Below, piece by piece: positions 14,401 through 26,162 of a stretch of DNA of 64,000 nucleotides; the first letter of the stretch is position 1; the number at the start of each line of letters is the position of its first letter. Position numbers and translations under genes: made by a program. The stretch is taken from NCBI RefSeq assembly GCF_000524195.1, contig NW_020170396.1, forward strand, positions 212,698-276,697. Reading direction: 5' to 3'. Below the pieces are notes generated by a model, which was given only the letters and a program-made list of their open reading frames with translations, made no database searches and had not been told where the DNA came from. The DNA is from Echinococcus granulosus (lineage: Eukaryota > Platyhelminthes > Cestoda > Cyclophyllidea > Taeniidae).

Positions 14401-17400
14401 TCATCTACTGCCTATCTGGTTGTTGCCCTCGATAGGACCCAGGCTACCCCTGTCCATAAAAACTTCATTTACAGCAATGGGCAACTCAATACATAAAAAC
14501 TTTATACAATTTTCACATAAAATCATTGGTTACCCACGAACAATCATTTCACTGAACAATTTACTCGCCTAAGCCATTTACCACCAGGTTTTCACAACAC
14601 TGTACATTCTCTGTTCACTTTTTGAAGGCAAAAATGTGAAGCTAATATCCATTTGTTCTTTATAATCCGACATTGTAGAGGAAAACATTTTCCAAAAAGG
14701 TCGGAGAACTCGGTTTCGGTCAGTCAGTCACTGAGATGAAGGGCTCATTCTTTAAAGACAACGCCAGCTGTCATATCCCAGCACTTTATTGCACTTTGGG
14801 ATGGAATAGAATAGAATGTGACTGAAGCTACTGCCTCACTTCAGCCAGCATATTTCCCTGATGATAGTTCCCCATTTGGTAATTACCATCTTTTTTATTC
14901 TTAAATATGCCAAGTAGATAGATAAGATAGAAAAAAGCAAAGGAGATTGGGCATTCTTTCGGCTTTTGTAGATAAAATATTTTGTTAATCAAGAATTCAC
15001 AATCTCACCTTGTTGAGAAAAGATTAAGTTTCAATGACGAATATTTCAATAAATGTGATGTCTTTGCAAATTTTAGACAAATATTTAATTTCTCCTATCC
15101 GAATTACGATAAGTTATTCATCTGTTTGGCGTCATCTTTTAAAACATTTTCAAAAGGTGGGTTTGAAAAACTCCAAAGGATTTAAAACAAGGAGATTGGC
15201 GTCTCTTATGCTCAAAAAATTGGCCTTCTTGGGTCTGTTTTAACTGCTTTAGATAATGCTAGAGAAAAATGATCGAAAGACGAGAATGGTAGCTTTAACT
15301 TACATGCATTCATTGGGACTTTTGCAAATTCCATGTGTTGGGTGGCATCCCTTTCGACACATGGCTAAAAGCAGCGTAAACATCTGAAGGAGACCTTTAA
15401 GGCCACTGTCTAGTACTTTGAGGGGAAGGAGGTCAAGTATTTACAGGTAAAGGAAGGGTGGTATTAGATTTTAAACTAACAATAGGAAAGAATCTTTAAA
15501 TAATGTGACTAACTGAAGGCGTCAACAATTTACAAAGTGGCAATCCTAAGTCGTCCTTTTAAGGTTAGGTAGAGTTGTTCATCCACCTCTACATTGACTA
15601 ACCATTGAAAAATCTCATTCATTCACACATCAATCCATAACTTGATCAGTAAGTCTTCTATTTATCCACCATTCCAGTCAGTCATTGCGAACTGACCCAT
15701 TCACCTTCCTGCATTTTCCTCTGCCTATCCAACCATTTAGTGATCCATTCTTTTTCATATACAACGCTTCATCTGCCGACTTACTTATCCATCCATTTAT
15801 CATCCTAATCTTCAGCTCTATCCACCTATTCAGTAGTACATTCCTTCAAATTCCATCATTCTGACCCCTCAATCTAGTTCTTTTAGTCTATCCGTGTATC
15901 TATTCATGCCGAATTCATTAATCAGGATTCAAGAGATGTATTCCCATCATCTTTTATCCTTAAACACTACAGTGTCAAGGTATACTTACGTCGATCGCAG
16001 TTCTCCCCACTCCATCCCTTCTCACAGATTCTATTACCATGCCGATCACAGGTAAATCGACCAGCCTTGGGCTGACACTCCACCGCACACTTCAAGCCAA
16101 AGTGGTGTGGAGTGCAGGCGAGTCTCATGCTGAGACGGTAGGTTGAGGAGGTGGATTCGACCACTATGGACTGCCACTGAGGTGGTGTGGTGGGTAAAAG
16201 AATGTTGCGATGGAGAGTCCTATCCACGAGGTATGTAGATGTGGATACTCCGTCTGGTTTAGCATCGAACACCTCCAAAATCATGGTGTAGAGAGTCTGA
16301 AAGGGGGGTAAAATGGAATGCTGAATAAATTATCTATCAAGCAATTTGTTGATCTTCCCAAAACCCAGATTTTTTTTATAAATAGATAGATATTTTTAAT
16401 ACATTGATCAACGCAGAACAGTTAAATGGTACAGATAATTAGAGGAGAGTTTTGGAAAGGAAGGCAAGGATAAATCTGGATCTCATCATCACGTGTGACT
16501 AAATCTGGGTGCACAATTTTGCGCCTCAATCAAAACCAGTACAAATGCTGTTGGAATATGCGGTTTGCATTGACGACGAAATATAGTGGGCTTCTCCAGA
16601 ATTTTTCAGCCCTGCTGAAACAGCTTTCTGTGGTAAAGCTTTCCAGACAGCGTCTATACTTTGGAATTAGAATATGAATCCAGAAGAACGCTACTGCCTT
16701 ATGGGAACTCAAAAGTCCCGATTTAATTAGAACATACTTGGATCAATGCCTTTAGATCGGATAGTATCTGGCTGATGCGTTAAATTTCCTACAGTATAGA
16801 TAGGACTTTTAGAGAGAATTGACTCCTTACTTTTATATCTTCTTTGGTAATTACAATGTTAGGGAGAGAAGAAGTGGAACCTGTCATATGTCTACATTTA
16901 TCCGGTAAAGCAGCCGTCCATGTAGTTTAGCACGGAAGTTATTCTTCTGGAATGAAGAGAGCTGTGACTCTATTGCGGAAATTTAATAATTATACTTCAT
17001 AACTAATGGCTTTACAGGGGGTGCAAATCTGCTTTTTTGATGTATGAGAGGTTCTGAATTAATTTTAAGCTTTCATTTAGGTCTTCTCCGTTTACAAGAG
17101 ATCGTTTGACTGATTTTTTCTACATATTTCAGAACTGCCTTAGATGCGATGACTACACATGTCGTGCCACAAATTTCCTCTGTGACGTAGGCTGTTCTTT
17201 CAGTTAGTGATAAGAGATACCATCCAGGAGTTAATGTAGTTCCAAAATTTGTATAAAAAGCAAACCCAGGACGAAAGAGCAGGGCATCGAGAGCGGAAGA
17301 TATCCAACTACCTCAAAATAAATTATCACCTTCTTATAAGGTAAATAGATTTTGAGGTAAGAATCACCTACAGAAGGTTTTCTTACGATATTCCATTCAT

Positions 17401-20400
17401 AGAAAGATTTCAGTCTATAATACTTCCTAATAAGAGGAAGCTTGTAAATTTTGCTTTTGTGCAACTTCTTGTCTCCAAAAGCAAGTAGCATAGCATAGTC
17501 TTCCAAGGTGTCTACTTTGGAAGTGTGGAGTAGGCTGTGAGTGGACTATACTTCCTACTTCTTTGTTCGCATTATTTTGCATGTATGTGGTAGTAAAGCT
17601 CGTGTTGCATGAGTGGACTCACAATGAACTCAACATTAATTTCCCGTGGGAAATTACGGACAACGTAATTTGGCTTTCTAACAACCAGTAAATAAGAATA
17701 GGCTTCAGTAAAATTATTTCTTTTTAAATAAATGCATTAATACTTAGGTAAGAAAGGGAATAAGAACGAGAAAAGCCTTTTTGTGAACTCATAATGAGAG
17801 AGCCAATGACGTTACTCTTTTATTCAGGGAGCAGGAAAATTGGACATCTGTATCATTTACCATATGAAATGCAATTTTTATCAATTTTTTGTTAATGATA
17901 AGCACCACATATTCATTTAAATTGCTCAATAAGTGACCAATCAAATTCCCCAAAGTAGCCTAACTCAAATTAAACCGGTAAATTTTATCCACTCTTTGAG
18001 CTGAATACCTCTGGTCCCCTAGGAATTGTGCAAAACTCTTCTCAACAAGACATTGTACAAAACTGGGTGGGAGGAGTAAGTTCCAACTCCTGCCTTTAAT
18101 TATGCATGATGTGCGCATAACTAGGGGAATGGAGGGGGGTACAAGATGCGTCGCATCCCTAGCCCCACCCATCCCTTCCTTTGAGGGGGGAAAATTACAG
18201 GTTTTCTAGGGTCCAGTCCTCTAATTACTGTCCAAGGTTAAAGACCTGGCCCTCCTTAGGCTGTTGTTATGCGGTTTATAACTATTTTCCTTTACCAAGT
18301 CGATAATAATTCAGTCTAAATAAAGCACTTTATTAAGAGCTACTTATAAATTTAAAAAAGTTCACAAGCACATGCAAGCCTAAATGAGTAGTTTTCCGCA
18401 TTCAATAGACAATCTGTTATTTCCATGGTAGCTATGTATTTTCAGACCATTTGAAGGAAAAAATATTCTAATTTTAAAAGTTTCCCTGAATGAATAGGGC
18501 CAAAAGGCAAGCTTTCTTGAATTTTTTTTTAAATATCTAATACAAATCATTAACCAACTAATTGTTTGCTTGCAATTTCAGTGCTTTTAAATGTACAACA
18601 CTAAACCAAAACATTATTTAAGATTTAAGGCAACTAACAAGCCAATTAGATGACTTTCGATGTTTCTACCTGAGCTCAGTGTCACAAAGAGGGAATATGT
18701 GCCAATTTTTCCTTTATAATGGTTGATTGTGCCAAATGGAGTGCAGCAAACAGACTGGCTGAGTTTAATAACCTAAAACAAATTTATGATGTTCACAGAC
18801 TGATAATAAATCGGTTATTACTTTTTGATCACTAACTGAGTTGGTCATTTCAGAGCTATTGAATCCGATCTTTCTCCAAAACCACGATGGTGAGTGTACT
18901 AACTGTAAAATATCCCATTCTATTTGAGAGGCAGTACATCTAAATTCCACCATACTCTTTTCGTCACCTTTTGTGGAGCTTTGGATAACTCAAAAATATG
19001 TCCGCCTTCTAGCTGAGTACCCGTGCTAGTAAATATTTGATGAAGCGTGTATCTTCTCGTAGGCCAGTGCCTCTCTCTGGGGAATTTACTGGTGGAGGGG
19101 TTTCTTGTGGGTGGGGGAAAAGTCGATAAGAAATCCCAGCTACACTTGAATTCCCTTCCATTTCGCCTGCTGGATAGAATTTATACCATCCTATCTTGAA
19201 GCTAAAGTTGTATTTAGCGGTATCCATGTGAATTAAAGCATAGATTAAGAAATGCATACTTTTGGAAAGGTGATGGGAAGGCTCATTTTAAACTTTGCAG
19301 TGAAGGTCGTTGGTATACGTTTGGGATGAATACCTTTCCTAGGAAGCTAAATAAATACATTAGGTAAGATATATAAATACACTTTAGTTCATTATGATAG
19401 TAGTCCATCTACCATAGTAATTCCAGAATACATAACATTCGATCCGTTGAAAATATAATCATAAATATTTTCCTGTAGAAAACATTATCAATAAATGTGC
19501 GAGCCGAATTTTGTAATTTTAGCCTGCAACTGGGGATATAATGCCATAGGAAGGTATAATAGAAGCACATAGTTTAACGTCGGATCCAGTAGAGAGTTCT
19601 TCATCAAGAGCGAGGCGTTTTTTTGTCAGTTTGCATCTCGTGCTTTAACTCACCGAAAAAGCTTAAAAGTTGATGAATACTTGACATATTTTGAGTTTTG
19701 GAAAACATATAAGAAATGCGTCACTTTAATTCATTTCAAAGGAATCTGCTTTTAAGTATAAACCCAGAATCACGGCTACTTTATGTGTTACACAAGTTAC
19801 AACCTTAAGGCCTCTTTTAAGCCTAAAAGTTGTCTTTTCATCCTTCACTAAATTAGCGCATATTCAGGCCGAAGAAGGCCCACGGTGTGCGTGTATCCCT
19901 GCCTGACCGATTCACCCATCCACCCATTCAACAGCTGATGTTGTACGTTCTCGTGCAAAACAGTTGCTACAGCAGAGGCCCGAGTTGGCTGGGCCACATT
20001 CATTTCTCGACCCCCCTCCACCTGACCCACTCTTCCCCTCACCTTGGCATGACGAGCGCGTCAGCTGTCGTCTTTGTAGGTAGCACACACCGTTTCTCGT
20101 TTTCTCTGCAGAACAAACATTCAGCCCAGTGAAGCTCCGTGCTTCTGCTGTAATTAGTGCTCCCTGGTCAAGTGCGCCTGATGGAAAAATCAATAAATTG
20201 GACAGTTTAAGTGAGAGCTACTAGGGTCTGCCAACCACAGGGACTAATAATTTTGGCACCTTTGTAAAGGGATGAAAAGATGCAAAACTGATAAATTTGA
20301 GGCGTCTTTGTCCAACCCTCTTTACCCACTACTTGCTAGTGCCAAAATACATACTTTTAAGAAAAACATTTGTGTGATTATCGATTCGTATAGATGAATT

Positions 20401-23400
20401 TGATTGGTGGGGTTACTTGATTAGTAGCGAAAAGTCAATAAAGGGTGTTGATAAATTCCACTAAGGTCAGTAATCAATAAACAAAGTACAATTTTATTAA
20501 AGGCATTTAAGTGAATTGTAATTATTTTATTAATTAAATGGACAGATTTCAAGCACAATTTTTTTTTAAAACGGAGGAAATTTGTTTCCCATCTCTAAGC
20601 CTTATAAAGTTTGTGCTATGCTAAAGTGTTCATTTTTGGTGAAAAGGTCCTTTATTTCCAATGGTTCGATCTCTACATCAGCGGTAGAGTGGTTTGCTCA
20701 TCCTACCTATGGGTCTAGCTCTCTAGACGCTTCCAGATTCAAGAGCTTGATAAGGCATACAGAACTTACACAAGTGATATATCAGCTGTGATGGAATGAT
20801 TTAGATGCCTCTTAACACTTTAAACAAGCTAGAAGCTTTTAATTGAGCTGACTGGGTTCTACTCTTAAATAATTACGAAAAATTGTTCTATTATAGCCGA
20901 AAAATTCGCGTAAAATCACAGCAGGGGGTCTATAAAACTACGGCAAATTCTGCACTTTGCTACCATCCTGGGTTCTGTATCGGACCAAGCCTTGGAACGA
21001 AAGAGTTTAAGTGGCAAGATTTGATGTTTTGCTTCCAATCTTTGCAATAATTTCTTATTAACCCAGATATAAGGCAAAGAATGGGATCGTGCGGTGTGTG
21101 AGAATAAAAATTAAGTGATGGCAAGAAGCATAGTAAATTGTGTCATTCGTCTGCCTCAAATTCCACTAATCGGCGATGCTTTTGTCTGCAGAAGCCAAGA
21201 TAAATCTATTCAATCTCATTAGTATCTCCACCCTTCTACTCTATGTTGGACGTAATTATCGAAGCATAATCAGAGGTGACACCTACCATAATATCGCAAA
21301 ATGTAAACATTTCCACAGGTCAATTTTGCGGTATGAGGTTTGCTGTTCCGCGTTATTTTGCACAACTAAGACTTTCTTACAACCATTTGATTGTCTTGGC
21401 CGATTTTAAGAAAAATTTTTGCATGTTCACCTTTGAGTTGTATTGAACCTAGTAACAGATTAACCTGCAGGAGGTAGGGAGAGCACAATACTGACACATA
21501 TCCACCTAGTCTTTATAATGCTCAAACAAAAGTACTGAAAGTCATTTTGCAAACCCTCACAATTTATGGGACTTTAATTGCATCAGAAGCATCATAAACG
21601 TTTTGGTTACCTGTTCAGCTATTTAATATTCAAGAACAATGTAAGAATGATATCAGGTTTAGATTTTTAGAACCTTCTGATACTCTTCAAGGTCAAATGT
21701 GTGTGCGTGAAAATTCAGGCCGATTTCTTCCGCAAAAAAACACATGGCACATGAGGTGCTCTTCATACAAAAGTACATTTTCCAGCTTTGAGTTTTACCT
21801 GTTAATTTTTTTAAAAATTATTCTAACACACAACTCCAGCCCTAGTAACGCAGTATAGAAAGTACAGGCAATAGTAACACCTTTGTAAAGTTGCACCGAA
21901 TTGACTTTCGCCCTGATGAAATATTCTCTAACCATTGTCTTCCTACAGCAAAATGTTATTTCAAATTCATGCGTGAGGTAAATAAAAAGAAATAGACCAT
22001 CTGTCGGCTAGGGAATAAACGTAGCTCGTGGTCATCATCGACATCATTTTCCAGCAACAGCTGGCGGTCTCCCATCGTCAACACCACTAATGTGATCATC
22101 AGTAGAGGGCGTGGGATGAGGAAGGCTAGGCAACAGCTGTTCAAATAGAGAGCATTCTCCCATCTACTTATTATAGTAGATTTGCCCCCAAGAAACTGCT
22201 ACAATGTAAGGTGACTAATAGTAGCAAGAAGGCGGCTGATGATGACGGTAACATGGACGCATCTTCGAAGAGCTGGTTACGAATACAAACGATTTAAGAA
22301 GGGAATCAATTTAATGATCTGAGGAATAAGCATTGAAGACAATAATTTATAACTAATCATTTAAACAAATAACATTTTGTGGTGATATAAAATTGCCAGT
22401 AAATATATTTGATTTAAATGCTAAATTCACGTTTGGACGATTATTCTGTAATAAAACTGTATACGGTTTAATGAGATGCGTGGAAGCCTCCTCAAATTAC
22501 GACTCTTCTGCCTTGGGAGTGACATGACAGTCAGAGCAAGAGAGTGACCAAGATATTTTCCGAAACGACGCTCAAAAGGAGAAGGCACCCCTTCGCTGAA
22601 AATTCGTTCATTTTAATGATATATTTAACAACATGGGTTTCACGGTCTACCTGTTCTTTAGCACAACAACAGTAAGCTATTCTTCTGTATTAGTAAACCT
22701 TATTATTTGCATTAGGTGAGACTCTAGACGCTACATCGGCGAGAGTGAAGAGCAAACCTCACTCAAGTGAAGAATAAATCTGTAGTCTTCAAATAGCAAA
22801 CAAATCTGGGTATTAAAAAGGACGTCTTCCGAGGATGGCAAAATTCACAACGACTCACTTAGATGGGCCAACAAGAAGTAACTTTTGACAAATCTCTAAT
22901 TTTGAGCTCTACTTAATAGTTGCTGTAGAGGCAAAACTTAGATTTCATTGGCCATGACTGACCTCAACGAAAAGTTTCCCGTAAGTTTTCGAGTGAATCC
23001 ATTCACTTTATAGCCTGAAAATTGCCATCCCATTCCATGCTTGCTTTCAAAAAAATTTTGCTGTTGTTAAATGCAGAATATTCCCGCTATAAAACATCAT
23101 CTTGGGCAAACTTTAAAGCTGATTCTTTAGCGGAGGGGTTGACATTTGTAGAGAGAACAAAGCGTGCGGGTATGCGACATGCACAACCACTAGAAGCACC
23201 ATTTCCATAATGAACCCAATCCGCAATGTTATTGTCATTTCTCTTTTGTGATTGATTGCAATTCACAGGAAGACTCACAGTTACCAAATCAGCGTAAAAG
23301 TGGGGAGAGTCGAAAAAAGGCCCAAAGAGAGGGAAATATTCACCGAACTTGTATTGCCTAAAGCTCTGCATTTAACTACTCAGAATCTTCGGGTCTCCAT

Positions 23401-24320
23401 AGAATGTCCCTGTTTTCTAAACGGCATGTCCAGAAGGCCAGCTCGCTTGCACAATTACAATGAACCATTCCTATGACGAATTGAGCCGGTAGGCATTATC
23501 AGGGAAATTTTATTTTCGGTATTAATAAAAGAATAACAGTCGCTCATACTAAAATCTGAACCAAAAACTGAAAAAATTAGGATTTAGAAAATTTTGATTT
23601 TCTAAGCTGAAATTATTACCAATTTCAATGGCAACAAAAATCGCCTCATTTTTTAGAAATCCTCTTCATTTTTATGTTTTTAGCGAGTATTTAATATTGA
23701 CGAATATGACAATTCTAAAAAGAAATAACTTTTACCATTTTAAAATATTTAGATCACGACTCAGTTATTATTCAAGTTGACTTTTAATCATTAAGTAAAA
23801 AAATAAAATGAACTATTGGAAGCTGCAAAAAGCAATAAATAATCTAAGGATGAGGCTAAAATTTATGCAATTCAACATTTGAATCCCACTACTTCAGGCA
23901 TATACCATGACCTCTGTTTTGTCAATTCCACGCCCTTCAACAAAGGCTTACCGGCCATCGATCTAGTATGTTCAGGGACTTCCATAAGTAGCTCTCTTTT
24001 CCACTCTTCTTCACCATATCCTTCCTACTGACATTCGTAGATCCTACTTCACAGATTGATTCAACTTTGTCCTCCTGTTCTTCTCTTTCCTCAACATCAA
24101 ATGGACGGAAGCAGAGGCGAAATACGAGGTCGCATTGAGAATCGCACCCTTCTGAAGGTCTCAAACAGCAATCACTTCTGAAGCGGTAGTTCAGGTTGTT
24201 TTCGAACTGGTAAATAGCCACTTCCAGACGTGCCACAGGCACAGAAGCTTTTATAATCCATGGTGTAGAGAGAAGAAAAATGAGAATGAGAAGGTAAGAG
24301 GAAAAAGCAGGTCTATTCAT
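1732..24320 (-). CDS. JAG1: Jagged/Serrate-type Notch ligand, ectodomain (3' end not in window)
   Basis: Membrane-bound ligand that activates Notch receptors on neighbouring cells. Exons, 5' to 3' on the minus strand: 24320-23952, 16296-15990, 15364-15304, 13466-13333, 12686-12561, 12423-12310, 10205-9960, 7591-7545, 7473-7303, 7136-6665, 5846-5589, 4643-4499, 3851-3766, 2492-2251, 2181-1732. All joins have GT/AG sites and keep one frame, giving about 1076 residues. The order is signal peptide, MNNL, DSL, 16 EGF repeats, VWC and Jagged juxtamembrane region, which is the vertebrate JAG1/JAG2 architecture and not Delta (fewer EGFs, no VWC). The start is the ATG at 24320, followed by a hydrophobic stretch. 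The transmembrane and intracellular parts were not found; the last exon ends at a plausible GTTAGT donor. Identity as Jagged is secure; the terminal donor is less so. Confidence 0.93.
3766..4643 (-). other. JAG1: Jagged exons 12-13: EGF14-15
   Basis: Exon 12 (4643-4499) reads [18 protein letters not shown], ends CRNNP and splits a cysteine codon in phase 2. Exon 13 (3851-3766) completes it as [18 protein letters not shown]. Exon 12 contains GGTAATTTTTGCAG, which looks like a donor and acceptor 13 nt apart. That is far too short for an intron, and reading through gives the correct EGF cysteine pattern, so it is coding. Confidence 0.9.
5589..12686 (-). other. JAG1: Jagged exons 5-11: EGF3 to EGF13
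   Basis: Seven exons encode eleven EGF repeats. EGF3 starts [13 protein letters not shown], close to NYCGTHQPCLNGG of JAG1. EGF7 is split by an intron between [14 protein letters not shown] (7591-7545) and [10 protein letters not shown] (7473). EGF8 ([10 protein letters not shown]) and EGF9 ([14 protein letters not shown]) match their JAG1 counterparts. EGF10, in the 472-nt exon 7136-6665, has the long insertion between its second and third cysteines that marks EGF10 of Jagged proteins; it resumes at [14 protein letters not shown]5 and EGF6 lie together in exon 10205-9960. EGF12 and EGF13 are in 5846-5589. Confidence 0.92.
8855..9400. repeat. Diverged dispersed repeat, copy A (in Jagged intron)
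   Basis: This segment resembles 28840-29320 in the same orientation. Matching blocks include GACACTGGCCGTGAACATTC against GACACTAGCCGTGAGTAATTC, GTCTACTGTAACTGGATGAAGAT against GTCTACGACACCCATATGAAGAT, and ATCAGTGACGTTGC with a following CTTCTCAGT in both. Order and spacing are kept over roughly 450 bp with many substitutions and small indels. No terminal repeats, target-site duplication or coding frame is obvious. Confidence 0.6.
13023..13042. repeat. Perfect 8-bp inverted repeat with 4-nt spacer
   Basis: GTGTCACA-TATT-TGTGACAC can form a strong short hairpin. It is in the Jagged intron between exons 4 and 5, and flanking GTAC/GTAC could extend the stem after a mismatch. No function is known. 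Confidence 0.5.
13333..15364 (-). other. JAG1: Jagged exons 3-4: EGF1-2 (DOS motif)
   Basis: A 61-nt exon (15364-15304) gives [18 protein letters not shown]. Exon 4 (13466-13333) continues [14 protein letters not shown] and ends WGGAFCDQ. Together they form two short EGF repeats with the DOS (Delta and OSM-11) pattern found after the DSL domain of Jagged-class ligands; JAG1 reads CRQGCSPKHGSC and ends NWGGQLCD. Phases are 1-2-1 and are consistent. The 61-nt exon is too short for a simple open-reading-frame scan and was found from its splice sites. Confidence 0.92.
15580..15930. repeat. Degenerate ATCCA/CATTCA pyrimidine-rich simple repeat
   Basis: The plus strand is built from many imperfect copies of ATCCA, CATTCA and TCCATTC units, for example CTCATTCATTCACACATCAATCC and TTATCCATCCATTTATC. 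It lies just downstream of the DSL exon, in intron 2. Shorter tracts of the same kind occur at 12040-12130, 19905-19935 and 27265-27305. It looks like an old tandem repeat that has decayed. Confidence 0.55.
15990..16296 (-). other. JAG1: Jagged exon 2: end of MNNL and DSL domain
   Basis: This exon encodes the second half of the C2-like MNNL domain, including the [10 protein letters not shown] strand (compare SRQWQTLKQN in JAG1). The DSL domain follows, from [14 protein letters not shown] to [10 protein letters not shown]. All six DSL cysteines are present. The segment between the third and fourth cysteines (QPKAGRFT) is three residues shorter than RPRDDFFGHYA of JAG1, the loop that contacts Notch in known ligands. 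The acceptor is a C-rich run followed by TTTCAG at 16297-16299; the donor GTAAGT lies at 15984-15989, phase 1. Confidence 0.93.
16297..23951 (-). other. Large first intron of the Jagged gene (7.7 kb), no exon seen
   Basis: The flanking donor (GTAAGC) and acceptor (TTTCAG) are both phase 0, and the protein reads through as WP-TLYTM, so no coding exon is required inside. The open frames here are short and show no recognisable domain. A GC-richer patch at about 19860-20150 has no identified role. Large first introns of developmental genes often hold enhancers, but none can be identified by eye. Confidence 0.6.
23952..24320 (-). other. JAG1: Jagged exon 1: signal peptide and start of MNNL domain
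   Basis: It begins [20 protein letters not shown], a typical cleavable signal peptide. It continues into the Notch-ligand N-terminal (MNNL, C2-like) domain with the paired cysteines of [15 protein letters not shown] and the VFRLCF strand, which align with the same region of vertebrate Jagged. An acidic EEREEQEDK stretch occupies a loop. The donor is GTAAGC in phase 0 and joins to [12 protein letters not shown] of exon 2, which matches the WPRSYTLLVEAWD strand of JAG1. The intron that follows is about 7.7 kb. Confidence 0.9.
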
Positions 24321-24339
24321 CCTCAAACCGGTGGTATAT

Positions 24340-24480
24340 TTGCCTCTTTTGTGGGAAGAAGGGGAGTCCTGCGGGCGCGCAAACGCGACTGGTGGTCAAG
24401 TGACCAATCAGAGGCGAGCAAAACTCGTACGCTTGTAGGTGCATGTAAATGAATGCGCAGAGGCGGCACCAATCGCATTC
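24340..24480 (-). promoter_or_regulatory. Possible Jagged 5' flank/promoter with CCAAT motif
   Basis: Immediately upstream of the signal-peptide ATG is a GC-richer patch (GGGCGCGCAAACGCG) with an inverted CCAAT box (GACCAATCAGAGGCG on the plus strand). This is the expected place for a core promoter or 5' UTR, but no TATA box is clear and the transcription start is unknown. Confidence 0.3.
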
Positions 24481-26081
24481 TTGACATTAAAACGTAGATC
24501 TGTAGATGATAACCCCAGAATACAATTTATATTTACTAGACAGTTTACCTGCATACAATAAGAATTTGCATTAAATAATCAAGTAACTACAGCAGCAATT
24601 TCCAAAGGTCAACTTATTTAGGAAAAAACTAAGAGATTTGTGGTTATTATAGTGAAAAATAACAACAGAAAATCTTTACAACGTTCTACTAATTGAATTC
24701 ACAGTCGCTATAACCTTCAATTATTTCTTCACAATCCAGCTTTTCGTTTTCAAAGTTAAGAAAAACTTTAGTCTTACACACCGGTTTTACCTCACTTTCA
24801 TTTCTCCTCTACTTCACGTACGATTGTTTGATTGGGTAATGACACTACCAAGAAAAGGCGATAATTATTATCTTGGACAGATATCATCCTGGAAGCTCAA
24901 AAAATGAGGTGAAGCCACGAGTTACTTCATACTGTGATGTAAGGATATCTCATGGTCTTTATAGTAATAGGACCTCCTTTTGACGAATTAGGTAATCCTG
25001 GTCAGTCTTACTGCTTCAAAAGTTTTCGGGCACATCATCAACTTCTATCAATTTACTTTGGGTAAATAGATCCTAAACGTGACTGCTAGCTGGTCGTTGC
25101 CAAGTGGACAAGCTGTCTAAACTCCCCCATGCACAGATATGCAAGCATAGCTTTTGTCTTGAGCCTGATGATAAATCACTTGATGATAATGCGACACATT
25201 TAGGAAGACTATTTCCTTAAGGATAATGTTAACGTGATTGCCGGTGCTGAATCCACTAATGTTTAATTTTGGAGGAAAAGTAGCGGCATCTAGTGAACAA
25301 GTAGGTAACATATGCCATGTTAACCAATGATTACGAGCTTTAATGACTATCAGTTTCTTAATATCTTTCTCGTACATTCTACAAATTTGTCATTACAAAG
25401 GGGCTGTTTGCAGACTGGCTTACTGACTTGTGATGATGAATGGCTTTTATTACAATAATAAGCGAACTGACACTTAAAGGCGGAGTTGGAGGAGATTGGC
25501 GATGGCGTCTCACCTCATTCTTCACATTCCTCTCATGATATTCTTTTAAGTGGTGGTTATTCCCAATTCTTGCCACTGCTAACAAGCAACAAACAATCAC
25601 GGCATAAAATGAAATACCTGGGGCAGGTTCTTTGCTTCTGAGACAAAAAATGCAATAAAAAAGGAGTTCACAAGCTATTGTCTTGGTGGAAGGGGGTGAT
25701 AAATTATGTGGTAAATATTTCAATGGACTTAGTATGCTGTCAAATTTTCTGCAGTTTTCTCATTATCTTTGTGCTTACTTTATAACAGCTTCCGCCTTCC
25801 CCGAGGAAATTTAAAATAATCATAAGACCAACAGTGTTAAGGCCAAATCGAAAGCGACTGGAGGGGATCATGCAATGCTATGCCTACAAAGTTAATGCAA
25901 TATGCCAATTTTAGTTTTTTTTTTACGACAATCAAAGAAAATGGTTATCATTTTCTAATGATTTTCACCTTTAAATATTTTGAATGGAAGACAAGGTGTG
26001 TAAGACCGATCATAAATCTCTTAGGGATGGGATTTAACCATCGCTCTACCACTTTTAAGGACATTCTTAAATAAAAATTCT

Positions 26082-26162
26082 CATTAGCTTCTTCAGGATA
26101 GCTGTACTGCTGTTTATGACTCACTATCTGAAGAAAGTGCTCTTCTTCAGCGATAGCTAATG
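26082..26162. repeat. Nested inverted-repeat cluster able to fold as an ~80-nt RNA or cruciform
   Basis: The outer arms CATTAGCT (26082-26089) and AGCTAATG (26155-26162) are perfect complements. Inside, TCTTCAGGATAG pairs with CTATCTGAAGA (26124-26134) with one bulge. CTGAAGAA (26128-26135) also pairs perfectly with TTCTTCAG (26143-26150). Two alternative internal hairpins therefore compete within one outer stem. Nothing shows that it is transcribed. Confidence 0.45.
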
